Positions 36,264-45,841 of a stretch of 64,000 nt of DNA are shown piece by piece. Position numbers and translations under genes: made by a program. A model generated the notes under the pieces. It saw only the letters and a program-made list of their open reading frames with translations, was not told the DNA's origin and searched no databases. The stretch lies in contig NZ_JAHOPH010000012.1 of the NCBI RefSeq assembly GCF_019798055.1, positions 1-64,000 on the forward strand, written 5' to 3'. Source of the stretch: Salsipaludibacter albus. GTDB taxonomy: Bacteria > Actinomycetota > Nitriliruptoria > Nitriliruptorales > Nitriliruptoraceae. Position 1 is the stretch's first letter. The number at the start of each line of letters is the position of its first letter.

Positions 36264-36647
36264 TCAGGCAGTCCCCATAAGGTGGGCCTTGGCGGCGGAG
36301 AAATCGGCGTCGTTGATCGTGCCGTCGTCGTGCAGCCGGGCCAGCTTGGCGAGTTCGTCCGACAGGCTGGTCGTGCCCGCAGCCGACTGGATGTAGTCCC
36401 TCGTGGCCGCGTCCTGTGCCTGGGCGTCCGCCACGGCGCGGTTGCGCATGTCGTCGCCTCGGGCGATCAGGTAGACGAACACGCCCAGGTAGGGAAGGAC
36501 GATCACGAAGATCGACCACATCGTCTTGCCCCAGCCGGACAGGTCGGCGCTGCGGAAGATGTCGCCGAACACCTGGAAGAGCAGCATCATCCAGATGAAG
36601 AACAGGAAGAACCAGAAGATCGAGAGCAGGACGTCTCCGGTACCCAT
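36264..36647 (-). CDS. Membrane protein with PLDc_N and SHOCT domains
   Basis: A 127-residue protein. Two hydrophobic helices (about residues 8-28 and 42-62) form a PLDc_N-like hairpin (SIFVIVLPYLGVFVYLIARG). The C-terminus is a short SHOCT motif, LAKLARLHDDGTINDADFSA, with AKAHLM after it. Such proteins are common in actinobacteria and probably oligomerise in the membrane. A strong ribosome site GAGGAG precedes the ATG, and an 8-bp inverted repeat lies in the leader. Confidence 0.86.
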   Translation of the reverse strand: MGTGDVLLSIFWFFLFFIWMMLLFQVFGDIFRSADLSGWGKTMWSIFVIVLPYLGVFVYLIARGDDMRNRAVADAQAQDAATRDYIQSAAGTTSLSDELAKLARLHDDGTINDADFSAAKAHLMGTA

Positions 36648-36669
36648 GGTGGTGACTCCTCGGGGTCAG

Positions 36670-36688
36670 GATCCCGGTGCCCGGGATC
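36670..36688. promoter_or_regulatory. Inverted repeat in the leader of the SHOCT-domain gene
   Basis: GATCCCGG (36670-36677), a 3-nt loop, CCGGGATC (36681-36688): perfect 8-bp stem 23 bp before the start at 36647. It could be an operator or a leader hairpin. Confidence 0.4.
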
Positions 36689-36907
36689 GGATGCTGGAGG
36701 CGCACCATCTGTGTTGTCGCGCTGGTCTCCAACGATGGGCACCATCGTGCGGTCATGCCGGTCGCTCGGCATCATCCGCTTCGGACGAGATGCCTGACGG
36801 GCGACGCGTGCGGCTTCGGCTGGTTTCGGTCGGTCCCCGTCCCTAGAGTCGGAGATTGCGGCCAGCCGTCGGCGGGCTCGAGGGTCCGGGCACGGGGAGA
36901 AGCGAGC

Positions 36908-39169
36908 GTGGATGAGTCCGCACCGCCCGTCTCGACCGCGGTCGAGCGGCCCTCCACCTTCCCGCTGGACGCGTCCAGGCTCCGTCTGCCGTTCGTCCGC
37001 CCGGGCATCGTCCGGCGCTCGATCGTGCTGGAACGGCTCGATGCCGAGGAACCGTCGTCGGTCCTGTTGGTCGTGGCGGGTGCGGGCTACGGCAAGACCA
37101 CGATGCTGCACCAGTGGGTGACCGGACGGACCGGCGCCGTCGCGTGGCTGAACCTCGCCCCCGAGGACAATGATCCCACGGTCCTGTTGACCTATCTCGC
37201 CACGGCGCTCGGGAGCGTGGTGGCGCTCGATTCGGACGTGTTCGCCGAGCTTGCCAACGAGTATCCGTCCACGACGCTGGTCTCCCAGCTGGTCGCCAAC
37301 TCCCTCACCGATCCTGCCGAACCGGTCGTGCTGGTCCTTGACGACCTCCACGCGCTCGTCAACCCTGCGTGCCTCGACGTCGTCGATCGCCTGGTGCGCC
37401 AGGCCTCGCCGACGGCGCGCGTCGCGCTGTCCAGTCGTCGGATGCCCGGGGGCTCGATCCCCCGCCTGCGTGCACGGGGAAGTGTGGTCGAGGTCGGGCC
37501 CGACGACCTGGCCATGGGACCGGCGGAGGCCACCGAACTGTGGGCCGGCTCGGGTCTCGAGTTGTCCGCGGCCGATGCCGAGCCCCTCGTCGAGGTCACC
37601 GAGGGATGGCCGGTGGCGCTGTACCTGGCGGCCCGGTCCGCCCGTGCCCGGGACGCGTCCGGGCAGGTCCCGGCGCGTGGGGTGTCCGGACGCTCGGTCG
37701 TCGAGTACATCCATGCCGAGCTGCTGTCGTCGTTGGACGCCGAGACCGTGCAGTTCCTGACGCGGTCGGCGGTCCTGGACCAGATGTCGGGCCCCTCCTG
37801 CGACGCGGTCCTGCGGACCTTCGGCTCGGGCGAGCGCCTCGAGGAGTACGCCCGGGTCAACCTGCTGGTGGTACCACTGGACGAGGACGGGACCTGGTAC
37901 CGGTACCACCACCTGTTCCGCGACCTGTTGCTCGCCGAGCTGGACCGCCGCGAGCCCGGGCTGGTCCACGAGCTGCAGGCCCGCGCCGCGCAGTGGCACC
38001 AGGCCCACGGATCCATGGACGAGGCCGTCGAGTACGCCATGGCCGCCGAGGACGTCGGTCGTGCGGCGTCGATCGTGGCCAACCACGTACCGAAGCTGTA
38101 CCAGCAAGGTCGCTCGGAAACGCTGGCGCGGTGGTTCGCGTGGTTCGACGCTCGCGATGCCATGGTCTCCCACGCCCCGGTGGCGGTCGCCGGCGCATGG
38201 TGGGCAGCCCTGCAGGGCCGTGCAGCCATGGCAGACCGGTGGGCGACGGCGGCGGCCCAGGCCCGACGTCGCGACAGCGCCGGGGCCGACCTGGGTCGCG
38301 CCATCGACGGTCCCATCGCGCTCGTCGAGGCGGTCCTGTGCCGTCATGGCGTCGCCCGGGCGCTCGACGACATCGTCACCGCGGAACGCCTGTTTCCCCC
38401 GGACCACCCGTGGCGTCACGCACTGCTGCTCATGGCCGGCGTCACCAGGCTGGCCACGGGAGCGTCGTCGGCCGCCGATCGGGTGCTGGTCGAGGCGACG
38501 GAGGTTGCGCAGGAGAACGGTGCTGGTCCAGCCCTTTCCACCGCACTGGCCGAGCGAGCGCTTCTCGCGCTGGCCCGTGGCGAGGGTGACGAAGCTCGCC
38601 GGCTGGGCAACCGGGCCGTCGACGTGGTCGAGCAAGGTCGGCTTCGGGGCGACGCAGGCAGCGCCGTGGTGTTCGCCGTCGCCGGCCGTATTGCCAGTCG
38701 TGACGGCGACCGTCAGCGTGCCCGCGCGCTGCTCGCAGGCTTCCAGCGGGCTCGCGGTGGACTCACCCACGCGATGCCACTCCTCGCGGTCCAGGCCAGG
38801 GTCGAAGCCATGCGGGCCCTGCTCGCCCTGTCCGATGGCGCCGGCGCGCGAACCCTGCTCCGCGAAGCCGACGAGATCGTGCGCATCCGGCCCGGACTCG
38901 GACAGTTGGAGGCCCAGGTGGAGGATGTGCGTGCCCTGGTGGACGCGATCCCCGCCGACGTGCTCGGGGCGTCCACTCTCACGGAGGCGGAACTGCGCCT
39001 GCTCCCGCTGCTGCAGACCCACCACACCTTCCGGGGCATCGGCGAACAGTTGTTCCTCTCCCCCAACACGGTCAAGACCCAGGCCATCTCGATCTACCGC
39101 AAGCTGGGCGTCTCGTCACGCAGCAGCGCGGTCGCCAGCGCCGTGGAGATGGGCCTGCTCGACGGGTGA
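36908..39169 (+). CDS. MalT-type LuxR-family transcriptional regulator with ATPase domain
   Basis: A 753-residue protein from GTG 36908 with GGGAGA 7 nt upstream. The N-terminal STAND-type NTPase has Walker A VAGAGYGKTTM and Walker B VVLVLDDLHAL. A winged-helix region (YRYHHLFRDLLLAEL) and about 300 residues of TPR-like helices come next. The C-terminal LuxR helix-turn-helix reads RGIGEQLFLSPNTVKTQAIS, then YRKLGV. This is a signal-transduction ATPase activated by a ligand; the ligand is unknown. A TAGAGT box at 36844-36849 is a candidate -10. Confidence 0.92.
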   Translation: MDESAPPVSTAVERPSTFPLDASRLRLPFVRPGIVRRSIVLERLDAEEPSSVLLVVAGAGYGKTTMLHQWVTGRTGAVAWLNLAPEDNDPTVLLTYLATALGSVVALDSDVFAELANEYPSTTLVSQLVANSLTDPAEPVVLVLDDLHALVNPACLDVVDRLVRQASPTARVALSSRRMPGGSIPRLRARGSVVEVGPDDLAMGPAEATELWAGSGLELSAADAEPLVEVTEGWPVALYLAARSARARDASGQVPARGVSGRSVVEYIHAELLSSLDAETVQFLTRSAVLDQMSGPSCDAVLRTFGSGERLEEYARVNLLVVPLDEDGTWYRYHHLFRDLLLAELDRREPGLVHELQARAAQWHQAHGSMDEAVEYAMAAEDVGRAASIVANHVPKLYQQGRSETLARWFAWFDARDAMVSHAPVAVAGAWWAALQGRAAMADRWATAAAQARRRDSAGADLGRAIDGPIALVEAVLCRHGVARALDDIVTAERLFPPDHPWRHALLLMAGVTRLATGASSAADRVLVEATEVAQENGAGPALSTALAERALLALARGEGDEARRLGNRAVDVVEQGRLRGDAGSAVVFAVAGRIASRDGDRQRARALLAGFQRARGGLTHAMPLLAVQARVEAMRALLALSDGAGARTLLREADEIVRIRPGLGQLEAQVEDVRALVDAIPADVLGASTLTEAELRLLPLLQTHHTFRGIGEQLFLSPNTVKTQAISIYRKLGVSSRSSAVASAVEMGLLDG

Positions 39170-39187
39170 CCCCCGTTGACGGTCACC
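39165..39187 (+). terminator. Hairpin at the end of the MalT-type regulator gene
   Basis: GGTGACC (39165-39171), a 9-nt loop, GGTCACC (39181-39187). The stem overlaps the stop codon and lies between two convergent genes, so it may act in both directions. Confidence 0.5.
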
Positions 39188-39202
39188 GTGTGTCGAGGGT
39201 CG

Positions 39203-42103
39203 TCAACCCGCGGCTCCCTGGCCCACGGCCTGCATGGCTGCGTGTTCGTGCAGGTCCTGTTCGGCCTCGTGGTGGCCTGGCTTGAGGTCGAAGACCACCT
39301 TGTGCACCGTGCCGGTGAAGGCGTAGGGGGCCCGGTCGCGGTAGTCGCGATCGACCACCAGGCCGTTGTCGCGGCCGACGTCCATGCCGGCGTAGGTCGA
39401 GAACGCCACCGGCACGGTCCGGTCGATCCGGCCCCCGCCGATCTGGTCGCCGTTCGCCCACAGCGACACGTTCCCGGCCGTTCCCGGTACGGGCTCGTCG
39501 GCCTCGAACAGCATCGTGACCTGGACGTCGCCGGTGGGCAGGGGATCGTCCGAGGTCTGCACGAACGTGTCCACCCCGAGGAAGGAGTAGGTGTGGCGCA
39601 GCCGACCGTCCGGGTCCACCCACAGCGCGAACCCGCCCATGTCGTCGGCGTTCGCGACCAGCACGCCCTCGGCGCCGGCCTCGGGGACGGTGAGTTCGGC
39701 CTCGATCGCGTACGACCTGCCGTAGACCCGTGGGACCATCCCGCGTTGCACGTTCTGGACGTCGCCCTGGAACGTGTACCGGCTCACCGTCGGCATCGGG
39801 GGGAGGAGCCCGAAGAAGATCGACATCCCGCCCAGCAGCGGCAGCACCCGGTGTCGCTCCGCCTCGCTCCAGAACAACTCCTTGAGCTCCGCCAACCGCT
39901 CCGGGTGCTCGTCGGCGAGGTCGACCGCCTGGGAGAAGTCGTCCGTGAGGTGGTACAGCTCCCACTGGTCGGCCTCGGGGTCGTAGACCCCGGGTGCGAA
40001 CCGCTGCATCGTGGCTGGTGTGAAGTCCCACGGGACCCGGTCGAGCCGTGCACAGGCCCACCAGCCGTCCTTGTAGATGGCGCGGTTGCCCATGGACTCG
40101 AAGTACTGGACGGTGTGGCGCTCCTCGGCATCGGCGTCGTCGAAGGTGTGGGAGAAGCTCGTGCCGTCCATCGGTTCCTGCGTGATGCCGTCGACCGTGT
40201 CCGGCTCGGGGATGCCAGCGGCCGCGAGGATCGTCGGACCGATGTCGATCGCGTGGGTGAACTGGCTGCGCAGCTCGCCCCGGGCCGCGATCCGCTCCGG
40301 CCATGCCATGACCATCGGGTTGCGGGTCCCGCCCAGGTGGCTGCCGGTCTGCTTGCCCCACTGGAACGGGGTGTTGCCCGCCCAGGCCCATGCCGAGGCA
40401 TAGTGGGGGGCGGTGTCGATGCCGCCCAGGGCGTCGACGCCACCGTGGCGATCGATGAGCTCGAGCTGCTGTTGGGGGGTCAATGGCACCCCGTTGAGGA
40501 AGGTGGTCTCGTTGAACGACCCCGTGATGGTCCCCTCCATGCTGGCACCGTTGTCGCCCCAGATGTAGATGACCAGCGTGTTGTCCAGGTCACCCATCTC
40601 CTCGATCGAGTCCAACAGGCGCCCGACGTTCCAGTCCGCGTTCTCCGAGAACCCCGCGTAGACCTCCATCTGGCGGGCGTAGAGGGTCTTCTCGGCATCC
40701 GACAGCGAGTCCCACGCCGGGAACAGGTCGGGTCGTTCGGTGAGCTCGGCGTCCGCGGGCACGATGCCCAGCTCCTTCTGCCGCGCGAACACCTCCTCGC
40801 GGTAGGCGTCCCAGCCAGCGTCGAACCGGCCGGCGTACTTGTCGGCCCAGGACTTGGCGACGTGGTGCGGGGCATGGGAGCAGCCCGTCGAGTAGTACAT
40901 GAACCAGGGCTTGTCCGGATCCTGGGCCCGCACCGCGTGCAGCCACTCCACGGACTTGTCGGTGATGTCGTCGGGGAAGTAGTACTGCTCGCCGTCCGTG
41001 CGTTCCGGGACGCCGATCGTGGCGTTGTCCTGGGTGATGATCGGGTCGTACTGCCCGGCTGCGCCACTCAGGAACCCCCACCAGTGGTCGAAGCCCCAGC
41101 CACTCGGCCAGCGGTCGAACGGACCGGCTGCTCCCTGGACGTTGTCCGGGGTCAGGTGCCACTTGCCGAACCCGCCCGTCACGTAGCCGTTGTCACGCAG
41201 GATCCGGGCGACTGGCGTGCAGCTCTTCGGGACGGCGGCGGTGTAGCCCGGGAACGGGCCCGGGTATTCGGCGATGCTGCCGAACCCGACCCGATGCTGG
41301 TTGCGGCCGGTGAGCAGGGCGGCACGGGTCGGTGAGCAGATGGCGGTCACGTGGAACCGGTTGTAGGCCAGGCCCATGTCGTGTACACGGGTCATCGCCG
41401 GGGTCGCGATCGGGCCGCCGAACGTGTCGGGATTGCCGAATCCGGCATCGTCGATCAGCACGACCAGGACGTTGGGGGCATCGGCCGGCGGTCGGGGTTG
41501 CATGACCACGGTCCAGTCGGGGACCGAGTCGCCGATCGTGCGGCCGGCCACGCCGGCGAAGGACGGGTCGTGCAGCGGCAGCACGGTCCGATCGGGATCG
41601 AACTTGCCGGCGGCCTCCGTCAGCGCAGCCCGCAGTTCGCCGATCGAGTCGCCGGTCATCTCGACCCGCGACTTGCCTGGTGAACCGTCCAGTGCGCGCT
41701 CGGCCGTGAGGAGATCGTCCCCGTCGACCAATGCCAGGATCACCGCCGTCCCGGGCGTCAACCGTTCCCCGATGCCCGTCTCGAGGCCGTCCTCGAGGCG
41801 GTGCCCGGCGAACCGTCCCACCAGGGCCCCGGCGGCCGTGCCGACCGCCACCGACGCCAGCAGCGGGGGTGCCGCCAGGCCGACCAACACACCGACGCCG
41901 CCACCCCACCCCATCCCCTTGCGGCCCAGGCGGTCACCGGTGTTCCTCACCCGGACCTGGCCGTCGTCATCGCGTTCGACCAGGATCACCCCATGCGTTC
42001 GGATCTCCTTGTCGCCAGCGAGCGCAACGAAGGCCTCGAAGTCCTCCTCTGCGGCATCGCCGCTCGGGTAGGCGGCCAGCAGCAACTGTGACGTGTCGGT
42101 CAT
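39203..42103 (-). CDS. Sulfatase fused to an N-terminal DUF1269-like domain
   Basis: A 966-residue protein; ATG 42103 has AGGGGA about 8 nt upstream. Residues 1-165 look like DUF1269: an alpha/beta ACT-like part, a Gly-rich membrane hairpin (GGGVGVLVGLAAPPLLASVA with GTAAGALVG), then a second half ending in GDSIGELRAAL. Residues 200-740 are an arylsulfatase: LVVLIDDAGFGN metal site, CSPTRAALLTGR with Cys256 as the formylglycine precursor, GKWHL, and a DNGAS site. The last 220 residues are a beta-sandwich (ConA-like). No signal peptide is present. The fusion is unusual, since sulfatases are normally exported and DUF1269 proteins are integral membrane proteins. Confidence 0.88.
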   Translation of the reverse strand: MTDTSQLLLAAYPSGDAAEEDFEAFVALAGDKEIRTHGVILVERDDDGQVRVRNTGDRLGRKGMGWGGGVGVLVGLAAPPLLASVAVGTAAGALVGRFAGHRLEDGLETGIGERLTPGTAVILALVDGDDLLTAERALDGSPGKSRVEMTGDSIGELRAALTEAAGKFDPDRTVLPLHDPSFAGVAGRTIGDSVPDWTVVMQPRPPADAPNVLVVLIDDAGFGNPDTFGGPIATPAMTRVHDMGLAYNRFHVTAICSPTRAALLTGRNQHRVGFGSIAEYPGPFPGYTAAVPKSCTPVARILRDNGYVTGGFGKWHLTPDNVQGAAGPFDRWPSGWGFDHWWGFLSGAAGQYDPIITQDNATIGVPERTDGEQYYFPDDITDKSVEWLHAVRAQDPDKPWFMYYSTGCSHAPHHVAKSWADKYAGRFDAGWDAYREEVFARQKELGIVPADAELTERPDLFPAWDSLSDAEKTLYARQMEVYAGFSENADWNVGRLLDSIEEMGDLDNTLVIYIWGDNGASMEGTITGSFNETTFLNGVPLTPQQQLELIDRHGGVDALGGIDTAPHYASAWAWAGNTPFQWGKQTGSHLGGTRNPMVMAWPERIAARGELRSQFTHAIDIGPTILAAAGIPEPDTVDGITQEPMDGTSFSHTFDDADAEERHTVQYFESMGNRAIYKDGWWACARLDRVPWDFTPATMQRFAPGVYDPEADQWELYHLTDDFSQAVDLADEHPERLAELKELFWSEAERHRVLPLLGGMSIFFGLLPPMPTVSRYTFQGDVQNVQRGMVPRVYGRSYAIEAELTVPEAGAEGVLVANADDMGGFALWVDPDGRLRHTYSFLGVDTFVQTSDDPLPTGDVQVTMLFEADEPVPGTAGNVSLWANGDQIGGGRIDRTVPVAFSTYAGMDVGRDNGLVVDRDYRDRAPYAFTGTVHKVVFDLKPGHHEAEQDLHEHAAMQAVGQGAAG

Positions 42104-42277
42104 GTCGTCGGTCCCCTGTGAATGATCGAGGCAGCCGCCTCGAACCGGATCCGGCCCACCATCGCTGATCGGCGGTCGACGCCAGAGGATCCGGGTGACA
42201 CTGACCATACGACCGTCAAGGCTGGGCGCCATCATCTGATCCGGATGACCTCGGACAACCGCGCCCGGAGGGGAAAC

Positions 42278-42505
42278 TCAGCTGTCCCGGGCGGCGCGGG
42301 CGAGGCGGCGACGCAGGGTCGCGATCTGGTCGTCGAGGTCCTCGTGCCAGCCCTGCGCACTGTGCGGTGGGAGGTCGGCGCGGGCCTGCTGGAGCTCACG
42401 CAGGCGGGTGCGCATGGCCGCCACCTCGTCAGGCCCGGGCGCCGCCGACTCCGCCGATGCCCGGTCCCCGCGCTCCTCGGATCGGCCCGCGCCCGACGCG
42501 ATCAC
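42278..42505 (-). CDS. 75-residue coiled-coil protein coupled to the aldo-keto reductase
   Basis: GTG 42505 overlaps the reductase stop (GTGA). The protein has a Ser/Glu/Ala-rich start, then a helical segment [19 protein letters not shown] and a second helix [20 protein letters not shown], suggesting a short coiled-coil hairpin. No family recognised. The coupling is the main support that it is real. Confidence 0.55.
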   Translation of the reverse strand: MIASGAGRSEERGDRASAESAAPGPDEVAAMRTRLRELQQARADLPPHSAQGWHEDLDDQIATLRRRLARAARDS

Positions 42506-43470
42506 GTGAACAAGTCGTCCAGGCGGGCCTTGGTCTCGTCGTCCATGGCCTCGAGCACGTCCAGCGCCTCCATGTTCTCGTGCACCTGCTCGACCCGCGA
42601 CGCACCGGTGATGACGGTCGACACGTTCGGGTTGGCCACGACCCACGCCAGCGCGACCTGGGCCATCGACGCATCGAGCTCCCCCGCGATGGACTCCAGT
42701 TCGCGCAGGTCGTCGTGGTAGGACTCGTCGGTCAGGTGCTCCTGGAGCCACTCGAAGCCCTCGAGCGCACCACGCGAGTCGTCCGGGACGCCGTCGAGGT
42801 ACTTGCCGGTCAGCAGTCCCGAGCCCAGCGGCGACCACGTGGTCAGCCCCAGCCCGATGTCCTCGTACAGCCGCGCGTACTCCTTCTCGACCTTGCGTCG
42901 CGCCACCATGTTGTACTGCGGCTGCTCCATGACGGGCTTGTGGAGGTGGTGGCGCTCGGCGATCTCCCAGGCGGCACGGATCTCGTCGGCGGACCACTCG
43001 GAGGTCCCCCAGTAGTGCGCCTGGCCCCGGCTGACCATGTCCGACATCGCCCAGACCGTCTCCTCGATCGGGGTGTCGGGGTCGGCCCGGTGGCAGAACA
43101 CCAGGTCGACGTAGTCCAGCCCGAACCGCTCCAGTGAGCCGTCGATGGCCTGGCTGAGGTACTTGCGGTTGAGCGTGTTGGACATGTTCACGTCGTCGTG
43201 GATGCCCCAGTACAGCTTGGTCGAGACCAGGTAGCTCCAGCGTGGCCAGTCCAGCTCGCGCAGGGCCGCGCCCATGATCTCCTCGGACTTGCCACCGGCG
43301 TAGGACTCGGCATTGTCGAAGAAGTTCACCCCGTGGGACCGGGCGGCGTCCATCTGCTCGGCGGCGGCGTCGACGGCGACCTGGTTGTCGTAGGTCACCC
43401 ACGACCCGATCGACAGGGCACTGACCTTGACACCGGTGCGGCCGAGACGGCGATAGATCATGTCAGCCAT
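42502..43470 (-). CDS. Aldo-keto reductase, potassium-channel beta-subunit type
   Basis: A 322-residue TIM-barrel NADPH-dependent reductase. AGGAG precedes ATG 43470. Motifs: [30 protein letters not shown] with the catalytic Asp and Tyr, LVSTKLYWG with the Lys, and [12 protein letters not shown] with the His. The C-terminus has [15 protein letters not shown] and the nucleotide-binding [15 protein letters not shown]. The sequence is closest in style to the Kv-beta/AKR6 group. Substrate unknown. Confidence 0.92.
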   Translation of the reverse strand: MADMIYRRLGRTGVKVSALSIGSWVTYDNQVAVDAAAEQMDAARSHGVNFFDNAESYAGGKSEEIMGAALRELDWPRWSYLVSTKLYWGIHDDVNMSNTLNRKYLSQAIDGSLERFGLDYVDLVFCHRADPDTPIEETVWAMSDMVSRGQAHYWGTSEWSADEIRAAWEIAERHHLHKPVMEQPQYNMVARRKVEKEYARLYEDIGLGLTTWSPLGSGLLTGKYLDGVPDDSRGALEGFEWLQEHLTDESYHDDLRELESIAGELDASMAQVALAWVVANPNVSTVITGASRVEQVHENMEALDVLEAMDDETKARLDDLFT

Positions 43471-43656
43471 GGGAGAACTCCTGGAAATCGAGGGTCGGAA
43501 GTGAGACGCGTGGCACCCGAGGGCGGCCGCATCCCGTCGACATCGAGGGTAGGGAGTGGGTCCGAGCTCCGTCCGGTCCGTTCGGGTCCGTTCGGGGTCC
43601 TCGGTGACCGTGGCGGAACGTGGTGGGAGCGTCCGGCGGACCGATCTCGCGTGGGA

Positions 43657-44247
43657 TCAGGCCAGGGCCCACGTCGCCGTGATCGCCACCGTGACCTCGT
43701 CGGTCCCGGACACCACCGGGACGGCCTCGGCCATCGCCCGCAACGGACGCGGCTGGCCACCCGGCCCGGCCGGGTGCTCGGTCAGCTCGGCCAACCCGCC
43801 CAGCTCGCGACCGGCCAGCTCGGCCAGCTGGGTGGCCGCCTCCCGGGCGTCGGCCACCGCGGCGTCCCGGGCCCGTGCGCGCAGGCCCGACTGGTCCGAG
43901 GCGCGCTGGTGCAACGACCGGACCGCGACGTCGTCACCCGCAGCGTTCACGACCGCACTGACGACGGTGCCGGCCCGGTCCACCGGTGCCACGACCGACA
44001 CGACCTGGCTGGCGCGGTGCCCCCGTGGCCGTCCCTGCTGGTCGTGGTCCGTGGCCAGGGTCAGTCCGGTGGTGGCACGAGCGGTGGCCGGACCGTCGTC
44101 GAGCACCGCGAACACGACCGCCACGGCACCGGCCAGCCCGTCGAGCGCCTCGGCGGCCAGCCCGCGTCGGACCGTGACCTCCAACTCGATGACTGCCTCG
44201 TCGGCGATGCCCGCGACGCTCCCGCGGCCGGTGACGGTGATCGACAT
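43657..44247 (-). CDS. SIMPL (DUF541) domain protein
   Basis: A 196-residue protein: SITVTGRGSVAGIADEAVIELEVTV at the start and repeated beta-strands ending EVTVAITATWALA. The DUF541/SIMPL family forms cytoplasmic or periplasmic oligomers linked to oxidative stress; no signal peptide is seen here. It starts 13 bp after the surE stop, so udk, surE and this gene form one operon. Confidence 0.85.
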   Translation of the reverse strand: MSITVTGRGSVAGIADEAVIELEVTVRRGLAAEALDGLAGAVAVVFAVLDDGPATARATTGLTLATDHDQQGRPRGHRASQVVSVVAPVDRAGTVVSAVVNAAGDDVAVRSLHQRASDQSGLRARARDAAVADAREAATQLAELAGRELGGLAELTEHPAGPGGQPRPLRAMAEAVPVVSGTDEVTVAITATWALA

Positions 44248-44260
44248 GGTGACTCCGTGG

Positions 44261-45106
44261 TCAGCCGCGCTCGAGATGGTCGCGGACGTGGTCGTCGACG
44301 AGCGCGTGGGTCGGGAAGTTCAGCGGGGTGATCGACACCATCCCGGCCTGGGCAGCTGCGATGTCGGTCACCGCGGTCCCGGCCGTGGCCACGACGTCGA
44401 GCACCTCCAGGCCGCCGTAGCTGGCGGCCCAGCGACCGTCGGTGTCGGGCAGCATCATCGGTCCGTAGCGGGTCGGCGCCAGCGTGGTGACCCGCCACGG
44501 CGTGTCGTCGTCGGTTCCCCACGGCAGGTTGACCGACACCAGGTCGCAGCCACCCACCAGCCCCGAGACGAGCACCTCGTCGAGCACGCGGCGGGCCTGG
44601 CCGGCGAGCCGCACCCAGCCGGCCCGGGCCGCCGGCTCGGCGATCATCCGACGCCACCCGGCCCAGTCGTCGTCCATGGTGCCGGTCGACAGCGCCACCG
44701 CCGTACGCCCCAGCAGGACCGCCTCGGCCGCCGCGCCGATCGTGCCCGAGGACAGCACGAAGGCGCTGCCGTGGTTGTGCCCGAGGTTGATGCCCGACAC
44801 GACCAGGTCGGGTCCGGGCGCCAGCAGGCCGCAGCCGATCTGGGCGGCGTCGGCTGGGCTGCCGGTGGTCGCCACCACCGTGCGCCCGCCCCGCTCGGCC
44901 TCCGCGACGGTCACGTCGGCGAACCGCGTCATGGCCTTGCCGCTCCAGGACCGCTCGCCGTCGGGCACCACGATCCGGACCTCGCCCAGGTCGTCGAGCG
45001 CGTCCGCCAGCGGCAGCAGGGCCGGCGAGTCGACGCCGTCGTCGTTGGTCACGAGGATCGACCGACCGTCCGGACCACCTGGCAGGGCCGGCGCGACGTC
45101 GGTCAC
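44261..45106 (-). CDS. surE: 5'/3'-nucleotidase SurE
   Basis: A 281-residue SurE. The start is GTG 45106, overlapping the uridine kinase stop (GTGA). Key motifs: ILVTNDDGVDSPALLPLADAL with the metal-binding Asp pair, VPDGERSWSGKAMT, GSPADAAQIG and DLVVSGINLGHNHG. A C-terminal SITPLNFPTHAL matches the family. It dephosphorylates nucleoside 5'- and 3'-monophosphates. Coupling to uridine kinase places both enzymes in nucleotide salvage and pool control. Confidence 0.93.
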   Translation of the reverse strand: MTDVAPALPGGPDGRSILVTNDDGVDSPALLPLADALDDLGEVRIVVPDGERSWSGKAMTRFADVTVAEAERGGRTVVATTGSPADAAQIGCGLLAPGPDLVVSGINLGHNHGSAFVLSSGTIGAAAEAVLLGRTAVALSTGTMDDDWAGWRRMIAEPAARAGWVRLAGQARRVLDEVLVSGLVGGCDLVSVNLPWGTDDDTPWRVTTLAPTRYGPMMLPDTDGRWAASYGGLEVLDVVATAGTAVTDIAAAQAGMVSITPLNFPTHALVDDHVRDHLERG

Positions 45107-45744
45107 GCCAACGACTCGCGCAGGGCCCGCACCACCATGTCGACCGCGACGAGGTTTCGCCCGCCCCGGGGGATCAGCACGTCCGCCCACCGCTTCGACG
45201 GCTCCACGAACTCCAGGTGCATCGGCCGCACGGTCTCCTCGTACTGGCCGAGCACCGAGGCGACCGACCGGCCCCGCTCCTCCACGTCCCGTCGCAGCCG
45301 GCGCAGCAGTCGCAGGTCGGCCTCGGTGTCCACGAACACCTTGACGTCGAGCAGGTCCCGCAGCGACGCCGAGGCGAACAGCAGGATCCCCTCGGCCAGG
45401 ACGACCGGGCGCGGCTCGAGTCGACGGACCTCTGCGTGGCGGACGTAGGTGGCATAGTCGTAGGTCGGGACGTCGACCGCCTTGCCCCGCCGCAGGTCGT
45501 GCAGGTGCTGGGTGAACAACGCGTCGTCGAAGGCGTTGGGGTGGTCGAAGTTGACGGCACGCCGCTGTTCCATCGGCAGGTTCGACAGGTCGTGGTAGTA
45601 CGCGTCGTGCGGCAGGACCGCGACGTTGCCGGGGCCGAGCGCGTCCAGGATGGCGGTCACCACCGTGGTCTTGCCCGACCCGGAGCCACCGGCGATGCCG
45701 ACCACGAGGGGCCGGTCGGGGTGGGGGATGTCGGGCTGGTGCAC
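45103..45744 (-). CDS. udk: Uridine kinase
   Basis: GTG 45744 gives a 213-residue protein, equal in length to E. coli Udk; the frame is open further upstream but that part looks non-coding. The P-loop GGSGSGKTT lies near residues 19-27, followed by LPHDAYYHDLSNLP, VNFDHPNAFDD, and VPTYDYATYVRHAE. EGILLFASASLRDLLDVKVF matches the EGI strand. It phosphorylates uridine and cytidine with ATP or GTP. It heads the udk-surE-SIMPL operon and is divergent from the pirin gene. Confidence 0.93.
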   Translation of the reverse strand: MHQPDIPHPDRPLVVGIAGGSGSGKTTVVTAILDALGPGNVAVLPHDAYYHDLSNLPMEQRRAVNFDHPNAFDDALFTQHLHDLRRGKAVDVPTYDYATYVRHAEVRRLEPRPVVLAEGILLFASASLRDLLDVKVFVDTEADLRLLRRLRRDVEERGRSVASVLGQYEETVRPMHLEFVEPSKRWADVLIPRGGRNLVAVDMVVRALRESLA

Positions 45745-45841
45745 GGTCGCGTCGTTCCTGGTCCGGGATTGGTGGAACGATACGGCACCGGTCGTCGAGG
45801 GGTCGTAGGGTGGCCGGACCGCCACGACCCCGGGGATCGCC

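Noticed and set aside
39176-41335. A 719-codon plus-strand open frame opposite the sulfatase gene
   Set aside because: It is the antisense of a clearly coding sulfatase; its composition is Val/Arg/Gly/Asp/His-rich as expected from reversed high-GC codons, and it has no motif or start signal.
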